From JBDSLU01 sp963844435 (GTDB lineage Bacteria > Acidobacteriota > Vicinamibacteria > Vicinamibacterales > Vicinamibacteraceae): a stretch of 64,000 bases of DNA. The notes under the pieces were generated by a model, which was given only the letters and a program-made list of their open reading frames with translations, had not been told where the DNA came from and ran no database searches. This document shows positions 45,508 through 53,845 of the stretch, piece after piece; positions within the stretch are counted from its first letter, which is position 1; each line of letters begins with the position of its first letter. The position numbers and the translations under genes are program-made. Location of the stretch: contig CAWJOG010000021.1 of the NCBI GenBank assembly GCA_963844435.1, positions 62,001 to 126,000 on the forward strand, written 5' to 3'.

Positions 45508-46296
45508 ATGGACCTCCAACTCCGCGACAAGCTCGCCATCGTCACCGGATCCAGCAAAGGCATCGGCCACGCCATTGCCACCAGCCTTGCGCGCGAAGGC
45601 GCCCGCGTCGTCGTCAACGGCCGCTCCGAGGCCTCGGTCGCCACCGCCATCGACGAGATTCGCGCCGCTCGTGCCGACCGCGACGCTGCACCCGTTCGCC
45701 GGGGATCTGTCACGTGCCGACGTGGCCGAGGCACTGATCCGCGCGTTTCCCGAGCCCGACATCCTGGTCAACAACCTGGGTATCTTCGAGCCCGTGCCCT
45801 TCGAGCGGATCCCGGACGAAGACTGGCGCCGCTTCTTCGAGGTCAACGTGCTGAGCGGCGTGCGTCTGAGCCGGCTGGTGCTGGCCGGCATGAAGGCCCG
45901 CGACTGGGGCCGCATCGTCTTCATCAGCAGCGAGAGCGCGGTCCAGATCCCGACCGAGATGATCCACTACGGGATGACCAAGACGGCGCAGCTCGCGGTG
46001 TCCCGCGGCCTCGCCCAGCTCTGTGCCGGCACCGGCGTGACCGTGAACTCGGTGCTGCCCGGGCCGACGCGTTCGGCCGGCGTCGAGGACTTCGTTGCCG
46101 CGCTGAGCGGCGGCCGGCCATTCGAGGAGGCCGAGCAGGAGTTCTTCAAGACGGCGCGCCCGACCTCGCTGCTGCGCCGGTTCGCGACGACGGAGGAAGT
46201 GGCGAACATGGTGACCTACGTCTGCAGCCCGCTGTCGTCGCGACCAACGGTGCGGCGCTGCGCGTCGACGGCGGGGTGCTGCTGTCGGCGGTATGA
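45508..46296 (+). CDS. short-chain dehydrogenase/reductase (frameshifted)
   Basis: An SDR of about 263 aa. The nucleotide-binding motif is VTGSSKGIGHAIATSLAREGARVVVNGRSE. ILVNNLG, FISSESAVQIPTEMIHYGMTKTA (Ser, Tyr, Lys catalytic set: S, Y and K in YGMTK) and VNSVLPGPTRS follow. It is a likely NAD(P)-dependent oxidoreductase of the FabG-like type; the substrate is unknown. Indels near 45675 and 46240 break the frame; the last piece reads VATNGAALRVDGGVL, the normal SDR end. Its stop overlaps an in-frame ATG (46293) of the aldo/keto reductase frame. Confidence 0.82.
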   Translation: MDLQLRDKLAIVTGSSKGIGHAIATSLAREGARVVVNGRSEASVATAIDEIRAARADRDAAPVRRGSVTCRRGRGTDPRVSRARHPGQQPGYLRARALRADPGRRLAPLLRGQRAERRASEPAGAGRHEGPRLGPHRLHQQRERGPDPDRDDPLRDDQDGAARGVPRPRPALCRHRRDRELGAARADAFGRRRGLRCRAERRPAIRGGRAGVLQDGAPDLAAAPVRDDGGSGEHGDLRLQPAVVATNGAALRVDGGVLLSAV

Positions 46297-46349
46297 CGCT
46301 GTTTCGCCGTTCGGCGTGGCTTGACGCCCAGGGCGCGGTCCACGGCACG

Positions 46350-47333
46350 ATGCCGCATGGATACGTGAAACTGGGGCGCACGGGCACGGACGTCTCACGC
46401 CTGTGCCTGGGGTGCATGACGTTCGGCGTGCCCGATCGCGGCACGCATCCGTGGACGCTCGACGAGGAGAAGAGCCGGCCGATCATGCGCCGCGCCGTCG
46501 AGCTCGGCATCAACTTCTTCGACACCGCCAACAGCTACTCCGACGGCACCAGCGAGGAGATCACCGGCCGCCTGCTGCGCGAGCTCACGCGTCGCGACGA
46601 GATCGTCGTCGCCACCAAGGTGTTCTTCCCGACCCGGCCAGGCCCGAACGGCCGCGGCCTGGGGCGCAAGGCCATCTTCCAGGCGATCGACGACAGCCTG
46701 CGCCGGCTCGGCATGGACTACGTCGACCTCTACCAGATCCATCGCTGGGACGATCGCACCCCGATCGAGGAGACGCTCGAGGCGCTGCACGACGTGGTGA
46801 AGGCTGGCAAGGCGCGCTACATCGGCGCGTCGTCGATGTTCGCGTGGCAGTTCGTGACGGCACTCCACGTGGCGATGCGGCACGGCTGGACGCGGTTCGT
46901 GACCATGCAGAACCACGTCAACCTCCTTTACCGCGAGGAGGAGCGCGAGATGCTGCCACTGTGCCGCGCCGAAGGGATCGGCGTGCTGCCGTGGAGCCCG
47001 CTGGCCCGCGGCCGGCTGACCCGCGACTGGCGCGAGACGACGTCCCGCGAAGAGACCGACGAAGTCGGCAAGCGCTTGTACGCGGGTGTCGCCGAGGCCG
47101 ATCGCGCGGTGATCGACGCCGTCGCTGGGGTGGCCGCTGCGCGCGGCGTCCCGCGGGCCCAGATCGCGCTCGCCTGGCTGCTCCAGCAGCCCGGCATCAC
47201 GTCGCCAATCGTCGGCGCGTCGCGCGAAGGGCACCTCGACGACGCGATGGCCGCGCTCGAACTGCGCCTGACCGCGGAGGAACTCGCGGCGCTGGAAGCG
47301 CCGTACGTGCCGCATCCCGTCTCCGGGATCTGA
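46350..47333 (+). CDS. aldo/keto reductase
   Basis: A 327-aa NADPH-dependent aldo/keto reductase. It begins YVKLGRTGTDVSRLCLGCMTFG, shows GINFFDTANSYSDGTSEEITG with the catalytic Asp and Tyr, KVFFPTRPG with the Lys, and LYQIHRWDDRTPIEETLEAL with the His. The end (LAWLLQQPGITSPIVGAS) is the NADPH-binding loop. I start at 46350 because family members begin with this strand; an upstream ATG at 46293 overlaps the SDR stop and would add 19 unconserved residues but could be the coupled start. It probably forms an operon with the SDR gene. Confidence 0.88.
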   Translation: MPHGYVKLGRTGTDVSRLCLGCMTFGVPDRGTHPWTLDEEKSRPIMRRAVELGINFFDTANSYSDGTSEEITGRLLRELTRRDEIVVATKVFFPTRPGPNGRGLGRKAIFQAIDDSLRRLGMDYVDLYQIHRWDDRTPIEETLEALHDVVKAGKARYIGASSMFAWQFVTALHVAMRHGWTRFVTMQNHVNLLYREEEREMLPLCRAEGIGVLPWSPLARGRLTRDWRETTSREETDEVGKRLYAGVAEADRAVIDAVAGVAAARGVPRAQIALAWLLQQPGITSPIVGASREGHLDDAMAALELRLTAEELAALEAPYVPHPVSGI

Positions 47334-47350
47334 CACTATTGAGATCCACA

Positions 47351-48415
47351 ATGACTATGAAGCGATTCGTGCTTGCAGGATTGGTGGCGTCTGCGACTCT
47401 TGTCGGCGGGACCGCTCAGACGCACCAGACAACGAAAATCTATCGAGTGGGAGCGCTCTTCAACCGTGCTCCGAATCAGGAAGATCGGGACGTCGAGATC
47501 CTGAAGGCGGGGCTTGCCCGCCTGGGTTACGTGGAGGGCTCCAATCTGGTCATTGAGGCCCGTTTCGCCGAGGGCAATCTGGACCGGCTTCCCGGCTTCG
47601 CCGCGGAGCTCGTCGGCCTGGGCGTTGATGTCATCGCGGCCTATGGTGGTCCACCAACGAGGGCCGCGCGGGGAGCGAGTACATCGATTCCGATTGTCGC
47701 GAATCTCGTCGCGGATCCTGTCGCTCTTGGATACGCAGCCACGCTCGAGCGTCCGGGAGGGAATGTCACCGGGATTACCAATCACGACCCCGGCTTGGCC
47801 ATGCTGCAGCTGACAATCCTGCGGGAGGTATTTCCGACGCTCGAACGCGTTGCCTTCCTGAGCGACGCGGACATCCCCGGTGCCGACGCGACCGGTTTCG
47901 TTCCGATCGAGCGCTCGAATATCGCCGCAGCCGCAACGATGAAGATCACGCCTCAGGTGCTGAAGCTGCGAGGCCCTGAACCCGACTTCGACGCCGCGTT
48001 CAGCGCCATGGCTGCGCAGAGGGCACAGGCACTGGTCGTCCTCGAAGTGCCCGTTCCGTTCGGCCATCGAATGCGAATTGCGGCGATGGCTGCAGCACGC
48101 CGAATCCCCACGATGTTCTGGGGCGGGGCCTCGACAGCCGGTGGAATGATGTCCTTCGGCACAACCTTCTCGGATGGCTATCCACGCATGCCGGTCGTCA
48201 TCGACAAGGTTCTCAAGGGAGCGAATCCAGCGGTTACGCCATTTGAGGTGATTACCAGGCGGCAGTTCGTCGTCAACCTCAAGGTCGCTGGTGAGCTCGG
48301 TGTGACAATCCCGGATGCCGTCTTGAAGCGCGCCGATCGAATCATCCCTGGAGCCACCTCTGCGCGACAGTCCCCGCCGACGCCGAGCCGGCTCGCTCAG
48401 ACAGACGCACGCTGA
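47351..48415 (+). CDS. ABC transporter substrate-binding protein (ABC_sub_bind/TrpX-like)
   Basis: A 354-aa exported protein. The signal peptide is RFVLAGLVASATLVGGTAQ. YRVGALFNRAPNQEDRDVEILKAGLARLGYVEGSNLVIEAR, NLDRLPGFAAELVGLGVDVI and SIPIVANLVADPVALGYAATLERPGGNVTGI are hallmarks of the ABC_sub_bind family, which includes TrpX-like binding proteins for small organic ligands. No permease or ATPase gene is adjacent, so it is an orphan binding protein here. Base composition is visibly lower in G+C than flanking genes. Confidence 0.85.
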   Translation: MTMKRFVLAGLVASATLVGGTAQTHQTTKIYRVGALFNRAPNQEDRDVEILKAGLARLGYVEGSNLVIEARFAEGNLDRLPGFAAELVGLGVDVIAAYGGPPTRAARGASTSIPIVANLVADPVALGYAATLERPGGNVTGITNHDPGLAMLQLTILREVFPTLERVAFLSDADIPGADATGFVPIERSNIAAAATMKITPQVLKLRGPEPDFDAAFSAMAAQRAQALVVLEVPVPFGHRMRIAAMAAARRIPTMFWGGASTAGGMMSFGTTFSDGYPRMPVVIDKVLKGANPAVTPFEVITRRQFVVNLKVAGELGVTIPDAVLKRADRIIPGATSARQSPPTPSRLAQTDAR

Positions 48416-48447
48416 GAGGCTGGCGGGTTGGGCCGCAGGAGGGACCC

Positions 48448-48837
48448 ATGAAGCGCACGTGGACGATTATCGGGGTACGCGATGTGCCGCGCAGCTTCCG
48501 CTGGTACCAGGCGCTGTTCGGCCAGCCCGAGACGTCTCCAGCCCATGCCGACTTTGGGCAACTCCTGGACGCGGATGGGACTGTCTTGCTTTGCGTCCAC
48601 GAGTGGGGCGCCCACGAGCATCCCTCCTTAATGAGCCCCGATCACGCGACGCCGGGCAACGGCCTCCTCTTGTTCTTCCGTGTCGACGATTTCGGCATGG
48701 CCCTGGCAAGGGCACGCGCTCTCGTCACGCGGCTCGAAGAGGAGCCCCACGTCAACCCACACACTGGAACCGAGGAGTTCTCTCTCAGAGATCCCGACGG
48801 GTATTTCGTCACGATCAACGCGATCACTGCGGCCTGA
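48448..48837 (+). CDS. VOC-family (glyoxalase/bleomycin-resistance-like) protein
   Basis: A 129-aa single VOC domain. The opening TWTIIGVRDVPRSFRWYQALFG and the end VNPHTGTEEFSLRDPDGYFVTINAI match the fold, with Glu (EEF) and the DPDGY closing motif typical of glyoxalase/bleomycin-resistance proteins. The metal site and substrate are unknown. GGAGGG precedes the ATG. It sits in a run of small plus-strand genes of unrelated function with lower G+C than the rest of the window. Confidence 0.85.
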   Translation: MKRTWTIIGVRDVPRSFRWYQALFGQPETSPAHADFGQLLDADGTVLLCVHEWGAHEHPSLMSPDHATPGNGLLLFFRVDDFGMALARARALVTRLEEEPHVNPHTGTEEFSLRDPDGYFVTINAITAA

Positions 48838-49012
48838 TACGTCAGTATCGTTAGTCCGCTGAGCGAGAACGACTCGATTCTCGATTTCTCGCACCCTCGA
48901 ACCATGATGGGACGCACTTGACAACGGGGCCCCGCAGGGGCCTGACTCGCTCGGCACCTCAGGCGCCGTTGCAGGTGATGCGTGACCGTCAGGCAACTGG
49001 AGAACGATTGCG
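48838..49012. other. intergenic, no gene seen
   Basis: 175 bp with a lower G+C start. It contains the small inverted pair GGGGCCCC and GGGGCC but no convincing promoter, RNA or ORF. Confidence 0.3.
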
Positions 49013-49459
49013 ATGCCTTTGGATGCTGTTGCAGAGAGCCTCGCCATGACGTCGACGGCATTGTTCTTCGGGGCGGCTCTCTACATCAGCCTTGTGGAGC
49101 ATCCAGCGCGGCTCGAGGCCGGTGTCGATGTTGCTCTTCGCCAGTTTCCCCACTCCTACAGGCGCGCAGCGCGCCTGCAGGCGTCGCTGGCAGTCATTGG
49201 TTCCCTGGCTGGCGTGGCGGCCTGGCTTCTGGGTTCCTCGGCCTGGTGGGCTGTGTCGGCCGTGCTCCTCTTCGCCGTGGTTCCTCTGACTGTCGTGGTC
49301 ATATTTCCGACGAACAAGCGGCTGCTTGATCCCGATCTCGAGGCAACCGATCCGGCAGCTCCCGGTCTGCTCATGCGTTGGGGTACCCTGCACTGGCTGC
49401 GCACGGGCCTGAGCCTTCTTGCATTCGGCGTTCAGGTTCTCCAGACTCACGCACTGTAG
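49013..49459 (+). CDS. DUF1772-like membrane protein
   Basis: A 148-aa membrane protein with four hydrophobic helices (about residues 8-28, 56-76, 80-100 and 122-142). Its start (AESLAMTSTALFFGAALYIS) and the LVEHPARLEAG and PTNKRLLDP motifs match the DUF1772 family, whose function is not established. The loop FPTNKRLL between helices 3 and 4 is the most characteristic segment. It has no clear operon partner; the dihydrofolate-reductase-like gene begins 55 bp later. Confidence 0.75.
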   Translation: MPLDAVAESLAMTSTALFFGAALYISLVEHPARLEAGVDVALRQFPHSYRRAARLQASLAVIGSLAGVAAWLLGSSAWWAVSAVLLFAVVPLTVVVIFPTNKRLLDPDLEATDPAAPGLLMRWGTLHWLRTGLSLLAFGVQVLQTHAL

Positions 49460-49514
49460 CCAGCTCTCTGACCATTCGTTGCAGCCGAGACGCATCAGAC
49501 TCGAGGAGTGAGCG

Positions 49515-50030
49515 ATGAGGCGCGTTCGCTACGGCGTCGGGATGAGTCTCGACGGATTCGTGGCTGATGTCGACGATGGCACGGGGTGGATGACGGGAGA
49601 CCCGGGCTACGACTCGAAGCCGTTCTTCGCTTCCATCGACACCGTTCTCGTGGGGCGGCGATTGTACGAAGTCATGCTGCGGCATGGTGCGCGTAGCTAC
49701 CCAGGACTCCGGACCTATGTCTTCTCGCGGACCCTCGAGGCGGCTGACTACCCAGAGGTCACCATGCTCGCCGACGACGGAGTGGCGACCGTCAGAGGGC
49801 TACGTGGTGGGAGCGGAAAGGACATCTGGCTGTCTGGAGGCGGCGAGCTGTTTCGCAGCCTTCTGGCGGCAGACCTGGTCGACACCGTCGAGGTCGGCGT
49901 ATGCCCGATCCTGCTAGGTCAGGGGCGGCCGTTCCTCCCGTCGCCCGGCCGGACGCAGAAGCTCCAACTGACATACGAGCGAGCATTCCCAAGCGGGCTG
50001 CTCGTGCTCTACTACGATGTCGTGAAATGA
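49515..50030 (+). CDS. dihydrofolate reductase / RibD C-terminal-like protein
   Basis: A 171-aa protein of the RibD_C/DHFR-fold family. It begins RRVRYGVGMSLDGFVADVDDGTGWM, has IDTVLVGRRLYEVML and shows DIWLSGGGELFRSLLAADLVDTVEVGVCPILLGQGRPFL, the signature of the 'dihydrofolate reductase family protein' group. It probably uses NADPH on a pteridine- or flavin-like substrate. GAGGAGTGAGCG precedes the ATG. It belongs to the lower-G+C run of small genes. Confidence 0.85.
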   Translation: MRRVRYGVGMSLDGFVADVDDGTGWMTGDPGYDSKPFFASIDTVLVGRRLYEVMLRHGARSYPGLRTYVFSRTLEAADYPEVTMLADDGVATVRGLRGGSGKDIWLSGGGELFRSLLAADLVDTVEVGVCPILLGQGRPFLPSPGRTQKLQLTYERAFPSGLLVLYYDVVK

Positions 50031-50056
50031 GGGCCGCTCGCGATTGAGACTGCCGC

Positions 50057-50743
50057 ATGATCCGTCTCCTGTCGGTCGTGCTGCTCGCGTCCCTGCCGGT
50101 GCTCGCAGGATGCCGTCCTTCGCCGGCCCCTGCCGAGGCGCCGCCTGATGCCGCCCACGGCGCGATGGCTGCCGCGTCGGGCGTCACGCGCGCCGATGGC
50201 GGCAAGAGCCTCCTGGAGCACCGCATCGTCCCGCTGAAGCCCATGACCGGGGACGTCGAGCTCCTCTACGGCGACCCGGATGTGGCGGGCCAGCCCTTCG
50301 TCATGCGCATCCGCGAGCTGCCGGGGGCGAAGGTGCCGCCGCACTCGCATCCGGTCGACGAGCACATCACCGTCGTGCAGGGCACCTGGTATTTCGCGTT
50401 GGGGAACGAGTTCAAGCGCGAGGCGCTGCAGGAGCTGAAGGCGGGCACCTACGCGTTCGCGCCCAAGGGCAGCACGATGTTCGGGTTCTCGCCCGACGGT
50501 GCGGTCGTCCAGGTGCATGGCGTCGGCCCCTTCCACATTCATTGGAAGGGCGGGTTGCACACGCTGGACGACGCCGACGCGAAGACGTTCTTCCGGCTCG
50601 CGAAGGGCGCCCAAGTGTCGTCTGAGCGGGGCGCCGCCCGCATCGTGCAGGGCTACGCTTCGGGGGAGATCATCCAGTACGAGCTCGAGGGCGCTGACGG
50701 AGCACGGTTCATGGCGGATGAAGGCACGCTGACGTCGCAATGA
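50057..50743 (+). CDS. cupin-domain lipoprotein
   Basis: A 228-aa exported protein. A lipobox Cys closes the signal peptide (LLSVVLLASLPVLAGC). The cupin core shows MRIRELPGAKVPPHSHPVDEHITVVQGTWYF (motif 1 with two His and a Glu) and GTYAFAPKGSTMFGF (motif 2), so a metal-binding beta-barrel on the outer side of the membrane is likely. Residues ~150-228 contain a further strand-rich part (VHGVGPFHIHWKGG). The next gene, a SnoaL-like secreted protein, begins 13 bp later. Confidence 0.8.
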   Translation: MIRLLSVVLLASLPVLAGCRPSPAPAEAPPDAAHGAMAAASGVTRADGGKSLLEHRIVPLKPMTGDVELLYGDPDVAGQPFVMRIRELPGAKVPPHSHPVDEHITVVQGTWYFALGNEFKREALQELKAGTYAFAPKGSTMFGFSPDGAVVQVHGVGPFHIHWKGGLHTLDDADAKTFFRLAKGAQVSSERGAARIVQGYASGEIIQYELEGADGARFMADEGTLTSQ

Positions 50744-50756
50744 CGAGGAGACATCG

Positions 50757-51290
50757 ATGATTCGCACCCGGACGCTCGTGCTCGCCACCGCGGCAACCGC
50801 TGCGCTCTTCGCCTCCGCAGCCGGGGATGACTTCCGACTGTTGGCGTCGGGCAGCGCCGCCGTTCAAGGGGCGAAGCCCGCCGAGGGGTTCAAGGCGATG
50901 CTGGCCACCGTCGACGCGGCGCAGGTGGAGCTCCAGAACGGGAAGCCCGACGCGTTCAAGGCGTTGTGGTCGCGGCGCGACGACATCACGCTGTCCGGCG
51001 GGTTTGGCGGAACCATCGAGAAGGGCTGGGACGCAATCGGCCGGCGGCTCGACTGGGTCGGGACGCAGTTCTCGAAGGGGTCGAACACCATCGAGCGGCT
51101 CGTGGCTCAGGAAAGCGGCGACCTCGGCTACGTGGTGCAGCTCGAGCACCTCCGCTACACCGTCCCCGGTCAGGCGCAGCAGTCGACGCGCGACTACCGC
51201 GTGACCATGGTGTTCCGGCGCGAGTCGGGCGCCTGGCGCCTCGTCCATCGCCAGGCCGATTCGCAGATGACGAAGCAGGGCGCGCAGTAA
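50757..51290 (+). CDS. secreted SnoaL/NTF2-like protein
   Basis: A 177-aa exported protein. After a signal peptide (LVLATAATAALFASAAG) comes a SnoaL/DUF4440-like fold: VDAAQVELQNGKPDAFKALWSRRDDITL, GWDAIGRRLDWVG, and RDYRVTMVFRRESGAWRLVHRQAD. These folds act as small binding or hydrolase domains; the ligand is unknown. It follows the cupin lipoprotein by 13 bp with GAGGAG as RBS and is probably in the same operon. Confidence 0.8.
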   Translation: MIRTRTLVLATAATAALFASAAGDDFRLLASGSAAVQGAKPAEGFKAMLATVDAAQVELQNGKPDAFKALWSRRDDITLSGGFGGTIEKGWDAIGRRLDWVGTQFSKGSNTIERLVAQESGDLGYVVQLEHLRYTVPGQAQQSTRDYRVTMVFRRESGAWRLVHRQADSQMTKQGAQ

Positions 51291-51399
51291 CGCGAGAGGA
51301 CCCGCGCCCCGGCATCTATATGATCGAGCTTGTCCTATAGCGGAGCGGAAAGCCTCCGCTTCCGCATTTCGTTAGCACAAGGTGCGGCCTGACCGTCCC

Positions 51400-51930
51400 A
51401 TGCGTGTCGTCATCACAGGTGGCCCAGGCGCTGGCAAGACCACCCTCCTGCGCGAGCTCAGCTCTCGAGGTTGTGCAACTGTCGAGGACACGCCTCGCGC
51501 CATCATTCGTTCGCGTCGGGCACTGGGGCTGAGCCCCCGGCCCTCGCCGTTGGACTTCGCCGAGCAGGTGCTTCGACGCGACGTCGAGTTGTACGAGGAG
51601 AATGCCGGCCCGGCACCCACCTTCTTCGATCGCGGTGTCATCGACGCCCTGGCAATGGTCGCGGACGCGGCGCCAGAGCGCAGGGCTGAGCTCGTTGCGC
51701 TCGCAACGGACTATCCATACCATCCCGTCGTCTTCGTCCTTCCCCCTTGGGAGGAGATCTACGTCCATGACGACGAGCGAGACCACACGTTCACGCACGC
51801 CGTACGTGTATCCGAGTCGCTGGTCGCGTGGTACCGGTTGTGTGGCTACCGTGTCGATCCCGTGCCCAAGCTGCCCGTCGCTGAGCGTTGCAACTACGTT
51901 CTCTCTGCACTCAATGCGAGCAACGCCTGA
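51400..51930 (+). CDS. P-loop AAA-type ATPase/kinase (AAA_28-like)
   Basis: A 176-aa cytoplasmic P-loop protein. Walker A is GGPGAGKTTLL at residues 8-18, VEDTPRAIIRSRRALG follows, and FFDRGVIDALAMV is the switch-like DRG motif common to AAA_28 proteins and small nucleotide kinases. VVFVLPPWEEIY is the third conserved strand. It probably phosphorylates a small molecule. ATG 51400 was chosen over an upstream GTG because VVITGGPG starts at once. It overlaps the start of the nuclease gene by 17 bp. Confidence 0.82.
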   Translation: MRVVITGGPGAGKTTLLRELSSRGCATVEDTPRAIIRSRRALGLSPRPSPLDFAEQVLRRDVELYEENAGPAPTFFDRGVIDALAMVADAAPERRAELVALATDYPYHPVVFVLPPWEEIYVHDDERDHTFTHAVRVSESLVAWYRLCGYRVDPVPKLPVAERCNYVLSALNASNA

Positions 51931-52801
51931 CCCGAAGGCTCGTCGATCGGTTCGACTCGTCGCGGCATGGTTCGCCGCCTTGGCACTCGTCGCGCCCGCG
52001 ACCCTCAATGCGTGGAACGCGCAAGGCCATCGACTGGTGGCGTTGGTGGCGACAAACCATCTGACGCCCGCCGCGCGCCAGCAGGTGCAGATACTCCTCG
52101 GGGACGAGACGCTGGCGGACGTAGCGGTGTGGGCGGACCGGTACCTGCTTGGCAACAACCAGACGTCCTTCTGGCATTACGTCAACATCCCGCCCGATGC
52201 GGCGAGCTACGACCGTGACCGAGACTGCCCGCGACAGCCGGGGGTCGCCGCAGGCGGCCGCGGCGACACGTGGCGGGACTGCGTCGTCGACCGGATCCGC
52301 TACAACCAGGAGCGTCTGGCAGACACGTCACTCGACCGCGCTGACCGGGCCATCGCGCTGAAGTTCCTCGTCCACCTCGTCGGCGACGTGCACCAGCCGC
52401 TGCATGCCCTTGGCGTCGAGCGCGGCGGGAACGGCATTCGCGTGTCGGTGTTCGGCTCCCCGGATTGTCGCTACGACGATGGCACGTCGTACCCCTGCAA
52501 CCTGCACGGCGTGTGGGACACGGAGCTGATCGGCCGCCGTGGCCTCGGCGATCAGCAGTACGTCGCGGAGCTCGAACGGCTGATCACGCAGCGGCAGGCG
52601 AGCCGAGCCGCCGTCGGGTCACCCGACGCATGGGCCATGGAGTCGCACGCGCTGGGCACACGTGCGCTTTTGCCGGCCCAGGGAGTTGTGGACGAGGCGT
52701 ATTACGCCGCGCACATCGCCACGATCGACGAACGCCTGGCACTCGGCGGCTGGCGGCTGGCGTCGCTGGTGAACCAGGCGCTCGATCGCCCGGCGCCGTA
52801 G
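51914..52801 (+). CDS. secreted S1/P1-type nuclease
   Basis: A 295-aa exported nuclease. The signal peptide ends near LNAWNAQGH; the mature N-terminal Trp in WNAQGHRLVALVA is itself a zinc ligand in S1/P1 enzymes. Further ligands lie in VAVWADR, FWHYVNIP, ALKFLVHLVGDVHQPLHA and LHGVWD, completing the trinuclear zinc site. It degrades single-stranded DNA and RNA outside the cytoplasm, supplying nucleotides that the UshA-like enzyme could use. The ATG lies within the end of the ATPase gene, in another frame. Confidence 0.9.
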   Translation: MRATPDPKARRSVRLVAAWFAALALVAPATLNAWNAQGHRLVALVATNHLTPAARQQVQILLGDETLADVAVWADRYLLGNNQTSFWHYVNIPPDAASYDRDRDCPRQPGVAAGGRGDTWRDCVVDRIRYNQERLADTSLDRADRAIALKFLVHLVGDVHQPLHALGVERGGNGIRVSVFGSPDCRYDDGTSYPCNLHGVWDTELIGRRGLGDQQYVAELERLITQRQASRAAVGSPDAWAMESHALGTRALLPAQGVVDEAYYAAHIATIDERLALGGWRLASLVNQALDRPAP

Positions 52802-52820
52802 CTGCAAGGCGGCCGAGCCG

Positions 52821-53774
52821 TCAGCCGGCCGTCTTCTCGCCCGGCAGCGGGACGTGCACCGGGTAGTCCTTCTCGCCGGCGAGGACCTTGATCGGCAGGT
52901 TGTTCTCGCGCAGCGGGATCGGGCACGTCGTGTAGGGATTGAACGAGCACGGCGGGTTGTAGGCCTGGTTGAAGTCGAGGACCACCGTGCCGTCATCGGC
53001 GAGGTCCGCGTACAGGAACCGAGCCGCCTCGTAGGTCTCGTGCCCGCTCGACGCGTCCTTGATGACGAAGTAGAAGCGCTTGGGCCGCGTCGTGAACGGC
53101 CGAAGCCGCAGCGTCTGACCGAGCAGGGCGAACTCGACCACCCCCTCGCTGGTGAACTGGTCGACGTCGCCGTACGTGTTCAGCACCGAGACCTTCCGCG
53201 GTTCGGCGTCCTTGATGAAGCGTCCGACGACGCGATATTTCAGGTCGATCGGGAACCAGGTGAAGCCGAGGAAGCCCTTGGCGAGCGGCCCGTTCGGATC
53301 GCGCACGCGCAGCGAGCGGACTTCGCCGCTGACGTGGACCACGAGGCGCACCGTGCCCACGGTCAGCTCGTCGGGCCCGGTCTGGCTGTCGTCGCGCAGA
53401 TCGATCGCGGCCGTCACCGGCTGGTCCTTCTTCATGACCGGCGCCCCGGGCGCGGGTTCGAAGCGCACCGCCTTGCCGTTCAGGACGAACGTGCCGAGTC
53501 TGGCGGGCACCGACGCCGGCAGGACGATGTCGTTGGTGGCGGCGCTGCCGGCGGTGTTCGCCCCCGGCTTCAGCGGGTACATGCCGGCGATGCTGGCCCA
53601 GTCGCGACGGTAGTCGGCTTCGTGCTTGGCGCGCCACGCTTCGATCGCGGGAATGGGCGATTGCGCGTCGGTGCTCGCTGGCGGGGCTTCCTTCAGCGTG
53701 TCGCTGCTGCACGCCGCGCAGAGGGCGGTCGCGGCGAGGAGAGCGGGCAGGCGCAGGCGGTCGACGAGTGGCAT
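52821..53774 (-). CDS. DUF1684 lipoprotein
   Basis: A 317-aa exported lipoprotein (LLAATALCAAC lipobox). It starts with IEAWRAKHEADYRRDWASIAGMYPLKPGANTAGS, the DUF1684 opening, and ends DFNQAYNPPCSFNPYTTCPIPLRENNLPIKVLAGEKDYP, the most conserved stretch of that family. The middle (LVVHVSGEVRSLRVRDPNGPL) is beta-rich. The function of DUF1684 is not established. It is convergent with the S1/P1 nuclease and divergent from the MBL-fold gene. Confidence 0.87.
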   Translation of the reverse strand: MPLVDRLRLPALLAATALCAACSSDTLKEAPPASTDAQSPIPAIEAWRAKHEADYRRDWASIAGMYPLKPGANTAGSAATNDIVLPASVPARLGTFVLNGKAVRFEPAPGAPVMKKDQPVTAAIDLRDDSQTGPDELTVGTVRLVVHVSGEVRSLRVRDPNGPLAKGFLGFTWFPIDLKYRVVGRFIKDAEPRKVSVLNTYGDVDQFTSEGVVEFALLGQTLRLRPFTTRPKRFYFVIKDASSGHETYEAARFLYADLADDGTVVLDFNQAYNPPCSFNPYTTCPIPLRENNLPIKVLAGEKDYPVHVPLPGEKTAG

Positions 53775-53845
53775 CGCCTCAGCGTACTCGCATCTGGTGG
53801 AGGCGATCTAAGCTGAGTCGTGCGCTACCGCCCACGGCTCCCAGT

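Noticed and set aside
51330..51399. Overlapping GCGGAG/CTCCGC and GCGGAA/TTCCGC hairpins before the ATPase gene as a riboswitch.
   Set aside because: The stems are only 6-7 bp and no known riboswitch consensus is visible.
47340..51930. Integron-type gene cassettes.
   Set aside because: The small plus-strand genes suggest cassettes, but no attC-like core sites or integrase were found between them.
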